48,311 nucleotides of DNA from Formosa sp. (GTDB lineage: Bacteria; Bacteroidota; Bacteroidia; Flavobacteriales; Flavobacteriaceae), in the NCBI GenBank assembly GCA_002684355.1, contig NYVA01000040.1:10605-58915 (forward strand). Reading direction: 5' to 3'. Position numbers and translations under genes: made by a program. Below, in pieces: positions 10,143 to 18,911 of the stretch (the first letter of the stretch is position 1; each line of letters begins with the position of its first letter). The notes under the pieces are model-generated. The model worked only from the letters and a program-made list of their open reading frames with translations. It was not told the DNA's origin and made no database searches.

Positions 10143-11050
10143 TGTTTTAAATCATTGGCTCGGCGAGTGGTCGAACTAAAATTCCCCTTTCGTTTTTGAC
10201 GGTATTCTGTGAATAAAATACGGATGTCATCACTCATTTTGTTTTTTAAATCTGAAATTTCCAAAACATCGTATGAAGTCATCGGGTAAACGGCAGCATT
10301 GCTTTCAATTTCTGATTTTGTGCGGTCGTCTAAGCGCCCTCTTTGATGACGCTCTCTGTCCACAACAAACACTTGGTTGGATGATAAATTTAGGCTCAAG
10401 GGGCGTGTGATTTTGAAATTGGTATAAGCCTCCCTAATGGCCTGATCAGATCCAAAAGCAAATTTCCAATATTGCAATGGTGCAAATGCATTGAGTTCTT
10501 TGTTCAATTCTAAAACTTGATGTTTTGCAGAATATGGTACCAATGCCAATACCTGAAATCTTTTAAAGCCTAAAAATTTATCATATATGAGCTCCTTTAA
10601 ATTCAAGGCAAAAGTGGCGTCCTCCATAGGGCTATTACCCAAAAATCCAACAACAGATAAATGACCTTCCAACTGGATGCTGTCTCCATCAAGTGTTTTA
10701 AAATCGTAAAGTTCAGGAATATTTGTCTGAACAATGTCAAGGGTTTCATAGTTGTGCTTAGAGGGGTATAAAAATAACAGAAAAAGCACCGGCAAAAAAA
10801 ACAAGACGACAAGAACAGTCCATTTTTTAATATCTTCTTTTATTTCATCTAAGTGATTATGAAAGTTTTTAAATTTGGAGAATTTTAATGTAATAAATAT
10901 AGGTATTGGGCTAAGGATTATAGAGGCCACAAAATTTAGCCAAAAAGACCTGCCTTTAGACTGTGCGTAATGACCTACCTTGTAGCTCAAATAAATTAGC
11001 GCTATGGTATAGATGATGTAGTACCATAAAACATTAGTCTCACTTTCCAT
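10139..11050 (-). CDS. Membrane protein with C-terminal SCO/thioredoxin-like region lacking CxxxC
   Basis: N-terminal TM segments (KVGHYAQSKGRSFWLNFVASIILSPI), then a third TM and a SCO-like pattern (LYDFKTLDGDSIQL...VVGFLGNSPMED...QVFVVDRERHQRGRLDDR). Confidence 0.6.
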   Translation of the reverse strand: MESETNVLWYYIIYTIALIYLSYKVGHYAQSKGRSFWLNFVASIILSPIPIFITLKFSKFKNFHNHLDEIKEDIKKWTVLVVLFFLPVLFLLFLYPSKHNYETLDIVQTNIPELYDFKTLDGDSIQLEGHLSVVGFLGNSPMEDATFALNLKELIYDKFLGFKRFQVLALVPYSAKHQVLELNKELNAFAPLQYWKFAFGSDQAIREAYTNFKITRPLSLNLSSNQVFVVDRERHQRGRLDDRTKSEIESNAAVYPMTSYDVLEISDLKNKMSDDIRILFTEYRQKRKGNFSSTTRRANDLKQ

Positions 11051-11103
11051 GGAAATAAAAATATTTTAAAGTTTCTTTGATATTTGACAACATGTAACTA
11101 TAT

Positions 11104-11133
11104 AAAAAAAGGTCAATTCTAACTCCTTTTTTT
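11104..11133 (-). terminator. Intrinsic terminator, AAAAAAAGG/CCTTTTTTT stem
   Basis: 9-bp perfect stem with 12-nt loop downstream of the gene ending at 11151; T-run in the minus direction. Confidence 0.7.
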
Positions 11134-11150
11134 GTAAGTATACTAAAGTA

Positions 11151-11855
11151 TTAATTTTTATACTTACTGTCCCAAATGGACTCGTTAAAATTTTTCCGCA
11201 TCATGAACAACAAATAAAATGTAATGAAAACAAACGTTTTAATGTTGAACACAAAGATTACGAACAATTGAGTATCAGAAAGCTTATTAAAAAGTAAAGC
11301 GCTGGCAGCAGTAGAAACTAAGCTTAAGAAGATAGAAGTAAATATTAATGTATTTACATTTTTAAAAGGCCAAACCAGAAATTTCCTGTAAGTTTTTAGG
11401 TCATTCCCCCATTTGTGGACTAGGTAATAGTAGCCATTGCCAATAGGAACAAAGAGCAAGGGATCCTCTTTAGTTTTTAGCCTGAAAAGTTTGGAGGGCG
11501 CCATTATTTTAAAATTTTCTAATTGGGTTTCATGGGTTGCTTCTAATTCAGGAATGATGCTGTATAATTCATTGGGGTAGTCTCCCTTAAACAAATGGGT
11601 GTCCAAAAATCTAAGCCGATACTTTATGCACAATTTTTCAATGGAATCAATGTGGAAAATCTTATCCATATCAAGGTTATCAAAAGTCAAACTGTTTACA
11701 TAAGAGGTGTTTTGGTTGTCTAGTATTGATTTAATTCGGTCTTTGGAGGCTTCTTTATGAGCGAAAATACGCTGTACTATAGCTTTTAACTCTTTACTGC
11801 TTACGAGTCTATCGCGGTCTTTTTTTAAAGCATTTTGAAGGTTTAAGTCAAACAT
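11151..11855 (-). CDS. Hypothetical protein with two C-terminal TM helices
   Basis: 234-aa ORF with hydrophobic segments near the C-terminus; no recognised family. Confidence 0.7.
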   Translation of the reverse strand: MFDLNLQNALKKDRDRLVSSKELKAIVQRIFAHKEASKDRIKSILDNQNTSYVNSLTFDNLDMDKIFHIDSIEKLCIKYRLRFLDTHLFKGDYPNELYSIIPELEATHETQLENFKIMAPSKLFRLKTKEDPLLFVPIGNGYYYLVHKWGNDLKTYRKFLVWPFKNVNTLIFTSIFLSLVSTAASALLFNKLSDTQLFVIFVFNIKTFVFITFYLLFMMRKNFNESIWDSKYKN

Positions 11856-11993
11856 TGGCCATTGATTTAGAATGCTAAATTAATCAATACTGATAAAGAT
11901 ATAAGCTGAATAATCTGTTTTAACACTTTTTTATTATGCGCGTGAAATCGGGTTAGAAATAAAATATTCAACCAAAAAGTAAATGCCGTGTTT

Positions 11994-12437
11994 CTAAAAA
12001 TCTCTTTTGACGTGTCCTTGGGAATAAACCGATTCTATATAACCTCCTTCTTGTAGTAGAATAAAGATTAAATAACAAATTAAAAAGACCGCAGTCCAAA
12101 CTACAAAGCGTCTTAGCGATTTTGTTTCGTCACGCATGTGCATAAAGTCCCAAGTAATGTAATAGGCCTTTATAATCGTCAATACAATAAAAATAAGATT
12201 TAAGCTTTTGGTGTAGATAAAGGCTGCAAAAGTAATGTTTAAAAGGGTTGCTCCAACGCCGCCTTCAAAAGGAGTCATTGAGGGTCCCATTAAAATTTCA
12301 GGTTTGTAAATTCCTAAAACTACTTCTACCGCTGTAATAATGGAAAGCAATAAAAGTACACCCCATATTTTTTGTGTATTGGATTTGAACTTAATCAATC
12401 CTCTAAAGATTTCTAATTTGTGTGCGTGGTCTGCCAT
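11994..12437 (-). CDS. Cytochrome c oxidase subunit IV family protein
   Basis: Three TM helices (VLTIIKAYYITWDFMHMRDETKSLRRFVVWT), directly after the subunit III genes. Confidence 0.85.
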   Translation of the reverse strand: MADHAHKLEIFRGLIKFKSNTQKIWGVLLLLSIITAVEVVLGIYKPEILMGPSMTPFEGGVGATLLNITFAAFIYTKSLNLIFIVLTIIKAYYITWDFMHMRDETKSLRRFVVWTAVFLICYLIFILLQEGGYIESVYSQGHVKRDF

Positions 12438-12455
12438 TTTTATTTAATATTTATT

Positions 12456-13457
12456 TTAAACAAGGTAAAAGAAGGTGAATACGAAAACCCAAACTAAATC
12501 TACAAAGTGCCAATAGAGGCCTACTTTTTCAACCATTTCATAATTTTTTCTGCGCTCGTAAGTGCCAATGATCACATTAAAGAAAATAATTATATTGATC
12601 ACAACACCCGATAAAACGTGAAACCCATGAAACCCTGTTATGAAAAAAAAGAAGTCTGCAAACAATGGCGCGCCATACTCATTGACTTCTAAATTGGCAC
12701 CCTTGACATAGCGCCTGCCATTCATCTTGAGTTGAAGTAAAGATTCATCTCTGGATAAAACGGTCTTTTCTCCTTTAGCATTAATCGTTTGAGTGCATAC
12801 TAGTATATTGGGATTGGCTACCAGACCAAGATAAACATCATTGACGGTGTATGCTGGAAGGCTGCCCTCGGCTGTAAACCAAACACCACTTTTACTTTCG
12901 TGCTGGGTTCGTTCTGAGGAAGCTGCAACCGCAAATTCTTCAACCGGTATTCTTTTAAAAACAGCTTCTCCTTCAATAGATTTGTAGGTCCCAAATTGTA
13001 AAATATTACCTCCTTTGGTCTGAACAGCGCCGTAGTCTCCTTGAATAAAGGTAGCCCATTCCCATGCTTGTGAGCCCACAAAAATAGCGCCACCAATAAT
13101 GGTGAAAAACATGTACCAAATTACTTTGTTTTTCTTCATTTGATGGCCCGCATCAACTGCCAAGACCATAGTTACTGAAGACATAATGAGAACAAATGTC
13201 ATAAAAGCTACATAAATCATGGGCAGCTCTTGACCGTGTAAAAAAGGGACGTGCGTAAACACCTCATCAGCTATAGGCCAATAGTCAATAAATTTAAACC
13301 TTGAAAAACCATAGGCCGCTAAAAACCCAGAAAAGGTCAAAGCATCCGAAACGATAAAGAACCACATCATCATTTTTCCATAACTTGATTTGAGTGGCTG
13401 GTTACCGCCGCCCCAAGTGGTCCCTTCTGGTCCTGTGCTTATTGCTGTAGACTCCAT
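12456..13457 (-). CDS. Cytochrome c oxidase subunit III (with large interhelix insertion)
   Basis: C-terminal ADFFFFITGFHGFHVLSGVVINIIIFFNV...VGLYWHFVDLVWVFVFTFFYL; N-terminal KMMMWFFIVSDALTFSGFLAAY. Confidence 0.95.
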   Translation of the reverse strand: MESTAISTGPEGTTWGGGNQPLKSSYGKMMMWFFIVSDALTFSGFLAAYGFSRFKFIDYWPIADEVFTHVPFLHGQELPMIYVAFMTFVLIMSSVTMVLAVDAGHQMKKNKVIWYMFFTIIGGAIFVGSQAWEWATFIQGDYGAVQTKGGNILQFGTYKSIEGEAVFKRIPVEEFAVAASSERTQHESKSGVWFTAEGSLPAYTVNDVYLGLVANPNILVCTQTINAKGEKTVLSRDESLLQLKMNGRRYVKGANLEVNEYGAPLFADFFFFITGFHGFHVLSGVVINIIIFFNVIIGTYERRKNYEMVEKVGLYWHFVDLVWVFVFTFFYLV

Positions 13458-13491
13458 AGTTTATAAGTTATTTTGAGTTTTGCAAAAATAA

Positions 13492-14091
13492 TTAATTTAT
13501 TCTGTTAAAGAAATATATAAAGAAAAAGAGATACAGCCATAAAAGGTCAATAAAATGCCAAAATGTTGACGCTAAATCAAATCCGGTTTTGTCTTTAGGT
13601 GTATACGCCTTTTTTAAATGCCTAATAATAACAACCGCCAGGCATATCAATCCTGCCAAAACATGAAGTATATGAAATACAGCGATGATGTAAATATAAG
13701 ACATGGTAATGTTACTGGTTGGGCCTGTGAAATTATACCCCATGGCTATTAGCTCATTAAATCCCGAAAATTGGGTATAAATAAAAGCCAGACCGAAAAC
13801 AAAAGTACCTGTAAGTAAAGCCACGCTCCTTGAATACTGCGCTTTAATCAGCATCTTTTTAGAGGCAAAAAGCAAGATACTACTCAGTACAATTATAATT
13901 GTACTGAGTGTGAATGACTCCGGTAAATGAAAATTGCGAACCCAATCTTCTCGGGTGCTACTCACTATAAAAGCGCTGGTAAGTCCTCCAAAAGACATGA
14001 TTAGAGATACGATACCAAACCACAACATCATTTTCTTGGCGCGTTCATTCTTTTGTTTTAAAGTTCCTTTTGTTAAATCCATAGCTTTCAA
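13492..14091 (-). CDS. Cytochrome c oxidase subunit III (second paralogue)
   Basis: KMMLWFGIVSLIMSFGGL...IAVFHILHVLAGLICLAVV...STFWHFIDLLWLYLFFFIYF. Confidence 0.92.
   Translation of the reverse strand: MKAMDLTKGTLKQKNERAKKMMLWFGIVSLIMSFGGLTSAFIVSSTREDWVRNFHLPESFTLSTIIIVLSSILLFASKKMLIKAQYSRSVALLTGTFVFGLAFIYTQFSGFNELIAMGYNFTGPTSNITMSYIYIIAVFHILHVLAGLICLAVVIIRHLKKAYTPKDKTGFDLASTFWHFIDLLWLYLFFFIYFFNRIN
13882..13909. repeat. Perfect 28-bp palindrome ACTCAGTACAATTA|TAATTGTACTGAGT inside a CDS
   Basis: Read directly: 14-bp arms with no loop. Confidence 0.95.
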
Positions 14092-14996
14092 ATAAATTTA
14101 TCTATAACATAAATAATCTGCATACTCATTAAATATATAATGCTTACCGCCATCAATTTTTTGGCCGCATTTTCGGATTTGTTCTTAAAAAGCTTGAAAC
14201 CATAATACAAAAAGACAAAGCCTAAAATAATGACAGGTATGGCGGCATATGTTGATAGCTTCAAGTCTCCAGTAAGGTCTGATAATGGAGCCAAACATAT
14301 TAATATTGTCCAGCAGATGTAACCAATTATTTGAAGCGCAGTGCCTCTGTCTTTGGCGCCCGTGGGCAACATTTTAAACTCTGCTTTTTTATAATCTTTA
14401 TCTAGCAACCAAGCTATCGACCAAAAATGCGGAAATTGCCAAAAAAACTGCATCATAAATAAAACGCCCGCTTCCAAGCCGAAATGTCCTGTGCAAGCAA
14501 CCCAGCCTAACATAAATGGAATTGCACCGGGAATGGCACCGGCTAAAACAGAAAGTGCTGTCTTTTGTTTGAGCGGCGTGTAAATACTGGTGTAAATAAA
14601 TATTGAAATGGCCGCAAACATAGCGGTGCTTGGATTGATCGCGTATAAAATAATCAACCCAATTATTGTAAGAATTGTCGCAAGTATGAATGCGTTTTTA
14701 ATGGATATTCTTCCCTTTGGAATCGGTCTGTTTTTGGTGCGCTCCATAAGGGCATCCAAATCCCTTTCTATGATTTGATTGAATACATTGGAGGCACCTA
14801 CCATACAATACCCGCCAATCGAAAGAAAAACAACCCTTGAAATATTTATTGTTTCAGCTGCAAGCAAATAGCCTGCGATACAAGAAAAAACCACACTTAG
14901 GGATAGCCCCATTTTTGTAATCACTTTAAAATCGCTTAAAGGACTTACAGGTGTTTTAGACAAGACAACATTTTGGGCCATAGCGTTGGTATCCAT
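14088..14996 (-). CDS. ctaB: Protoheme IX farnesyltransferase (heme O synthase)
   Basis: NVFNQIIERDLDALMERTKNRPIPKGRIS and YTPLKQKTALSVLAGAIPGAIPFMLGW. Confidence 0.96.
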   Translation of the reverse strand: MDTNAMAQNVVLSKTPVSPLSDFKVITKMGLSLSVVFSCIAGYLLAAETINISRVVFLSIGGYCMVGASNVFNQIIERDLDALMERTKNRPIPKGRISIKNAFILATILTIIGLIILYAINPSTAMFAAISIFIYTSIYTPLKQKTALSVLAGAIPGAIPFMLGWVACTGHFGLEAGVLFMMQFFWQFPHFWSIAWLLDKDYKKAEFKMLPTGAKDRGTALQIIGYICWTILICLAPLSDLTGDLKLSTYAAIPVIILGFVFLYYGFKLFKNKSENAAKKLMAVSIIYLMSMQIIYVIDKFI

Positions 14997-15008
14997 TTCT
15001 TAAGTTTA

Positions 15009-15039
15009 CAAAGATAATTCTTAATTATATTTTATTCAA
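15009..15039 (-). promoter_or_regulatory. Bacteroidetes-type promoter upstream of ctaB (TTG-N20-TATCTTTG)
   Basis: Reverse strand TTG (15039-15037), 20-nt spacer, TATCTTTG (15016-15009); 12 nt between box and ATG. Confidence 0.65.
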
Positions 15040-15078
15040 TATAATATCATAAAAACGTTCTTGGGAAAAACCAAAAGC

Positions 15079-17697
15079 TTATAAATTAAAGCGGTAAGTG
15101 GCTTTTATTAAGAAAATGTTATGAGGCTGATGATCTAAAATTCCGCTTTGAGCGCTTTCAATGAGCCCGTTTTCTAATGAAACATCCGTTTTGATTCCTT
15201 GGGACCAAACCAAAAACAATTCAGACCCTGGAATGTACTCCCAACGCAGCACCAAATTGGAGTTGAATTGAACAACAGAGAAGTCTGGATTTGACATATT
15301 GTAGTCATCAATACCGTCTAAATTGTCATCAAAATAATAGGTACCCTCTTCGTATTGAACTTGGGTGTTGTCGTAAAGCTGAAAACGGTCAGAAAGCCTA
15401 TTGGCAGTAGCATCCGTAACATACTTAAAATCTGAGTACCGCCCTCTGGAAATAAAGGGTTGTGCATAATATTGAAGGCTCAAGTTCGGGTTTATAGTGT
15501 AATTGATGCGAAAGGTCGAACGGAATGTTTGATTGTCAATAGTTCCTAAAATATAACGCTTCGTTGTCGAAAAGTCCTTTTGAGTAATGTATTGCGTTTT
15601 ATTTGGCCGCTTTGAGTATTCAGTAGCTAGAGAGACATTAAGTGCATCCAATATTTGGTAGTTAAAATCTAGTTCAAATTTTAAAAAGGACACATTGTTA
15701 TCCTTAGATTGAGATTGCATCACCCCAATTTTGGTGTTGAATTTTTTGCGGTCATCAGACCTAAAAAAAAGAGATTTGAAATTTTCTTCTGAAAAACGCC
15801 AGCGCGGGCCGCCTCTTAAAGCTGTATTGTCATAAATTCTTGGTTTGTATGTAAGCCATGTACTAATCACTGAATTGTTTAGAAACCGAAGTCTGGTTCT
15901 TAACTGATATTGGGCCCTGTTGTGATTGCCTCCAAAATCGTAAGCATTGAATTGGCTAAAATCAAAGTTGATATTTCTAAAAATCGAGACAGGTTTGGCC
16001 GTTCGGTATTTTAAGTTAAAAAATTGGAATTTTTGGTCGGAACGTTTCAAAAATCCTATATCGTTTAATTCAAGCTCTGGAGAAGACCATTTAAAACCCA
16101 TGTCATAATTCCAGTTTTGTCCACCATCTTTCCCAAACTCTACAAGACCTCCAGTCCCTGTTAGTGAGGTGCGGGTGGGATCAAGCTGTACATGGGTCGC
16201 GTCCACACGATCAAACAAATGTGTTAAGCTTTGCTGAGTCGCAAGAATAGATTCTGGGCTTCCCTTAACATGGCTCATCACAAAATTGGTTTGAAAATAA
16301 TACGTTCTGTTCTTCCATTGATGCCTAAAATCGATGCCTCCGGAATAGGCAGCCTCTCTAAGCTCAGAAGTCGCTTCAGTAAGAGACCTGTTGGTGGCAG
16401 TAAAAATACCGCCCAAAAAAGTATTGCGTTGGTTCATGTCCTTTTGAGCCCTTCCAACAAAATAATTTGCAAAGGGTTCAATAAGTGATTCAGAGATCGC
16501 TCCGTTAGTATTGATTTCAGAAAATTCTTTTGAGGTCATGCTCTCCAAAATTCCTATAGACCATCCTTTTTTTGTTTTACCGCTAAACTTTGCCGCACCC
16601 AAAATTGTGGTGTTCTGAGGACGATCGATGTAGGAATTTTCTGGGTTTTGTGAATACACTTGCGGCGACCTTCCAATGCGGCGGGAGAAAAACAAATTGC
16701 TGCGGTTTCCTGCATAGCGATAGTCAAAAATATTTTTGTTTTCTATAAAGAATGGCCGTTGTTCCTTGTTGAAAATTTCAAACCCATCCAATGCAATGGC
16801 GGCTGGGTCTGCTTCTACTTGCCCAAAATCAGGATTAATAGTAAGATCAAGGGTCAAGTCATTCGTGATGCCAATTTTTGCATCCAGGCCTGCATTAATT
16901 TTGGAGTCGTGGCCGTCACGATATGGATTTCCAATTTCTGCTTCGTATGTTTCCTTTTGAACCGCTAAAAAGGGCTGTACTTCTATTTGCTTTTGAGGTT
17001 TTATGTTGTTCAGCCCTCTGAGCTCTCCTGCTTCACTCACCCATCCCGCAGAACCTACAGGGATGCGATCCCAGGCGGACAATTCATTCTCACGAAATAA
17101 GTTTCTAACGACATTCAAACCCCAAACTTGCTCCCTAGCATTGCCAAAACGCAACTGACTCAATGGAATTTTCATTTCAGCAGACCAACCCTCCAATATA
17201 ATTTGTGCCTTTGCACTCCAAATTGGATTCCAGCTGTCGTCAATATCATCCCCATTATTAGTAACAATTTCATCGCCCCTTACCCCGGCGGCAGTTACTG
17301 TAAATAAAAAAGCGGTTCGTAAATCGTGGTAACTATCGATAAGCACATTAATGCGGTCCCCTTCAAAACCATCTCTCCTTGAAAGGCGTTTGGTGATGTG
17401 TTTGGGGGAGGTATCCAAAGCCAAAAGTGCTATATATAAATATTTTTGATCGTATAGAATCTTAAATTTAGTCTGCTCTGTAGGAGCGGTGTTTTCATCG
17501 GGATTAACTTCAATAAAATTTGACTCCCAAGGAACCTTATCCCATATTTTATCGTTGATAAAACCATCCATTTCAGGAGCTTCTACAGAACTAATTTCTG
17601 TAGTAAAGTATACTTTAGGAAATGTCGTTTGAGAGCACACAAACCATGGGGAAATGGCAATAAATAATGAAATTTTTATTATGAATTTTTGTGTCAT
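15079..17697 (-). CDS. DUF5916/CBM9-like outer membrane protein
   Basis: Signal peptide, N-terminal CBM9-like region (EMDGFINDKIWDKVPWESNFIEVNPDENTAPTEQTKFKILYDQKYLYIAL), C-terminal beta-barrel ending in aromatic YRFNL. Confidence 0.85.
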   Translation of the reverse strand: MTQKFIIKISLFIAISPWFVCSQTTFPKVYFTTEISSVEAPEMDGFINDKIWDKVPWESNFIEVNPDENTAPTEQTKFKILYDQKYLYIALLALDTSPKHITKRLSRRDGFEGDRINVLIDSYHDLRTAFLFTVTAAGVRGDEIVTNNGDDIDDSWNPIWSAKAQIILEGWSAEMKIPLSQLRFGNAREQVWGLNVVRNLFRENELSAWDRIPVGSAGWVSEAGELRGLNNIKPQKQIEVQPFLAVQKETYEAEIGNPYRDGHDSKINAGLDAKIGITNDLTLDLTINPDFGQVEADPAAIALDGFEIFNKEQRPFFIENKNIFDYRYAGNRSNLFFSRRIGRSPQVYSQNPENSYIDRPQNTTILGAAKFSGKTKKGWSIGILESMTSKEFSEINTNGAISESLIEPFANYFVGRAQKDMNQRNTFLGGIFTATNRSLTEATSELREAAYSGGIDFRHQWKNRTYYFQTNFVMSHVKGSPESILATQQSLTHLFDRVDATHVQLDPTRTSLTGTGGLVEFGKDGGQNWNYDMGFKWSSPELELNDIGFLKRSDQKFQFFNLKYRTAKPVSIFRNINFDFSQFNAYDFGGNHNRAQYQLRTRLRFLNNSVISTWLTYKPRIYDNTALRGGPRWRFSEENFKSLFFRSDDRKKFNTKIGVMQSQSKDNNVSFLKFELDFNYQILDALNVSLATEYSKRPNKTQYITQKDFSTTKRYILGTIDNQTFRSTFRINYTINPNLSLQYYAQPFISRGRYSDFKYVTDATANRLSDRFQLYDNTQVQYEEGTYYFDDNLDGIDDYNMSNPDFSVVQFNSNLVLRWEYIPGSELFLVWSQGIKTDVSLENGLIESAQSGILDHQPHNIFLIKATYRFNL

Positions 17698-17733
17698 TAT
17701 GTTTTAAGTAGGAATACAGGGTATAATTAAAAA

Positions 17734-17741
17734 CAAATTTA
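17734..17741 (-). promoter_or_regulatory. Candidate -7 box TAAATTTG upstream of the DUF5916-like gene
   Basis: Matches TAnnTTTG; no clear -33 element. Confidence 0.35.
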
Positions 17742-17855
17742 TAGGACTCTTGCGCATTAATCCTAAAATTTAGAAAAGTTTAACACCAAAATACTATGGA
17801 TTGAATATGCTGACAAGCATTCGGGTCTTATTTGAAAAAATAAGCATAAATAGAT

Positions 17856-17887
17856 TTTGTTAATAACAATTTATAATTGTAAGTTTG
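17856..17887 (+). promoter_or_regulatory. Bacteroidetes-type promoter upstream of rplM (TTTG-N20-TAAGTTTG)
   Basis: TTTG 17856-17859, 20-nt spacer, TAAGTTTG 17880-17887. Confidence 0.75.
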
Positions 17888-17932
17888 CGAACTCTTTTTT
17901 GAGAAGTAAAATAAAATAAAATAAATTACAAC

Positions 17933-18388
17933 GTGGATACCTTAAGTTATAAAACGATTTCTGTCAACAAAGCGACACGCAACAAAGCATGGGTTTTGAT
18001 TGATGCAGATGGTCAAACATTAGGCCGTTTGGCTTCTAGAGTTGCCATACTATTAAGAGGCAAACACAAACCCAGTTTTACGCCGCACGTTGATTGTGGT
18101 GATAACGTTGTTGTGATCAATGCTGAAAAAATAAAATTATCTGGTAAAAAGTGGGATAAAAAAACATACATTCGCTATACAGGCTATCCAGGTGGTCAAC
18201 GTTCACTGACTGCAACAGAGCTTTTTGCAAAAGATCCTGCTCGGCTCGTTGAGAAATCAATTAAAGGAATGCTGCCTAAAAACAAATTAGGAGCAGCACT
18301 CTTCAGAAATCTCAATGTCGTAATTGGGACAAAACATTCTCACGAAGCACAACAACCTAAACCACTCAATCTAAACGATATTAATTAA
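17933..18388 (+). CDS. rplM: 50S ribosomal protein L13 (GTG start)
   Basis: [16 protein letters not shown]...[21 protein letters not shown]...MLPKNKLG. Confidence 0.97.
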   Translation: MDTLSYKTISVNKATRNKAWVLIDADGQTLGRLASRVAILLRGKHKPSFTPHVDCGDNVVVINAEKIKLSGKKWDKKTYIRYTGYPGGQRSLTATELFAKDPARLVEKSIKGMLPKNKLGAALFRNLNVVIGTKHSHEAQQPKPLNLNDIN

Positions 18389-18774
18389 TGGAAGTAATTC
18401 ACAAAATTGGCCGTAGAAAAACGGCAGTAGCACGTGTATATCTTTCCAATGGAAAAGGTAAAATAACAGTCAACAATAAGGACTTTAAGTCTTATTTTAC
18501 AACTGCTACGCTACAATACAAAGTAAATCAACCTTTAGCTTTGACCGACAATGAAGGAAATTTTGACATCAAAGTCAATGTTTTTGGAGGCGGTGTCACT
18601 GGACAAGCTGAGGCGGTTCGCCTTGCACTTTCAAGAGCGATGTGCGAACTCAATGAAGAAAACAGAAGTGTTTTAAAACCGGAAGGCTTATTAACTCGTG
18701 ATCCTAGGATGGTTGAGCGTAAGAAGTTTGGCCAAAAGAAAGCGCGTAAGAAATTCCAGTTTTCTAAACGTTAA
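18388..18774 (+). CDS. rpsI: 30S ribosomal protein S9
   Basis: IGRRKTAVARVYL...C-terminal LLTRDPRMVERKKFGQKKARKKFQFSKR. Confidence 0.98.
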   Translation: MEVIHKIGRRKTAVARVYLSNGKGKITVNNKDFKSYFTTATLQYKVNQPLALTDNEGNFDIKVNVFGGGVTGQAEAVRLALSRAMCELNEENRSVLKPEGLLTRDPRMVERKKFGQKKARKKFQFSKR

Positions 18775-18803
18775 TATACATTTAATTATAAACCAGTTAT
18801 TGT

Positions 18804-18879
18804 TGTCCATGACAAAAAAACTGTCAGGATTTAGTTTAGCATCTAAATGAAAAAGGCCTTATCAAGCCACTTTTTCATT
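18804..18879 (+). promoter_or_regulatory. Candidate structured 5' leader of rpsB (two hairpins)
   Basis: TCC-a-TGACA/TGTCA-GGA hairpin, and an AATGAAAAAG/CTTTTTCATT 10-bp stem (18846-18879), 32 nt before the rpsB ATG. Confidence 0.45.
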
Positions 18880-18911
18880 GCTAATTCAACAGAACGTAAA
18901 CTAATACAAAA

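Noticed and set aside
16660-16968. Plus-strand ORFs of 102 and 74 aa (16660-16968, 16736-16960) opposite the DUF5916-like gene
   Set aside because: Overlapping antisense frames within a recognised long CDS; no supporting features.
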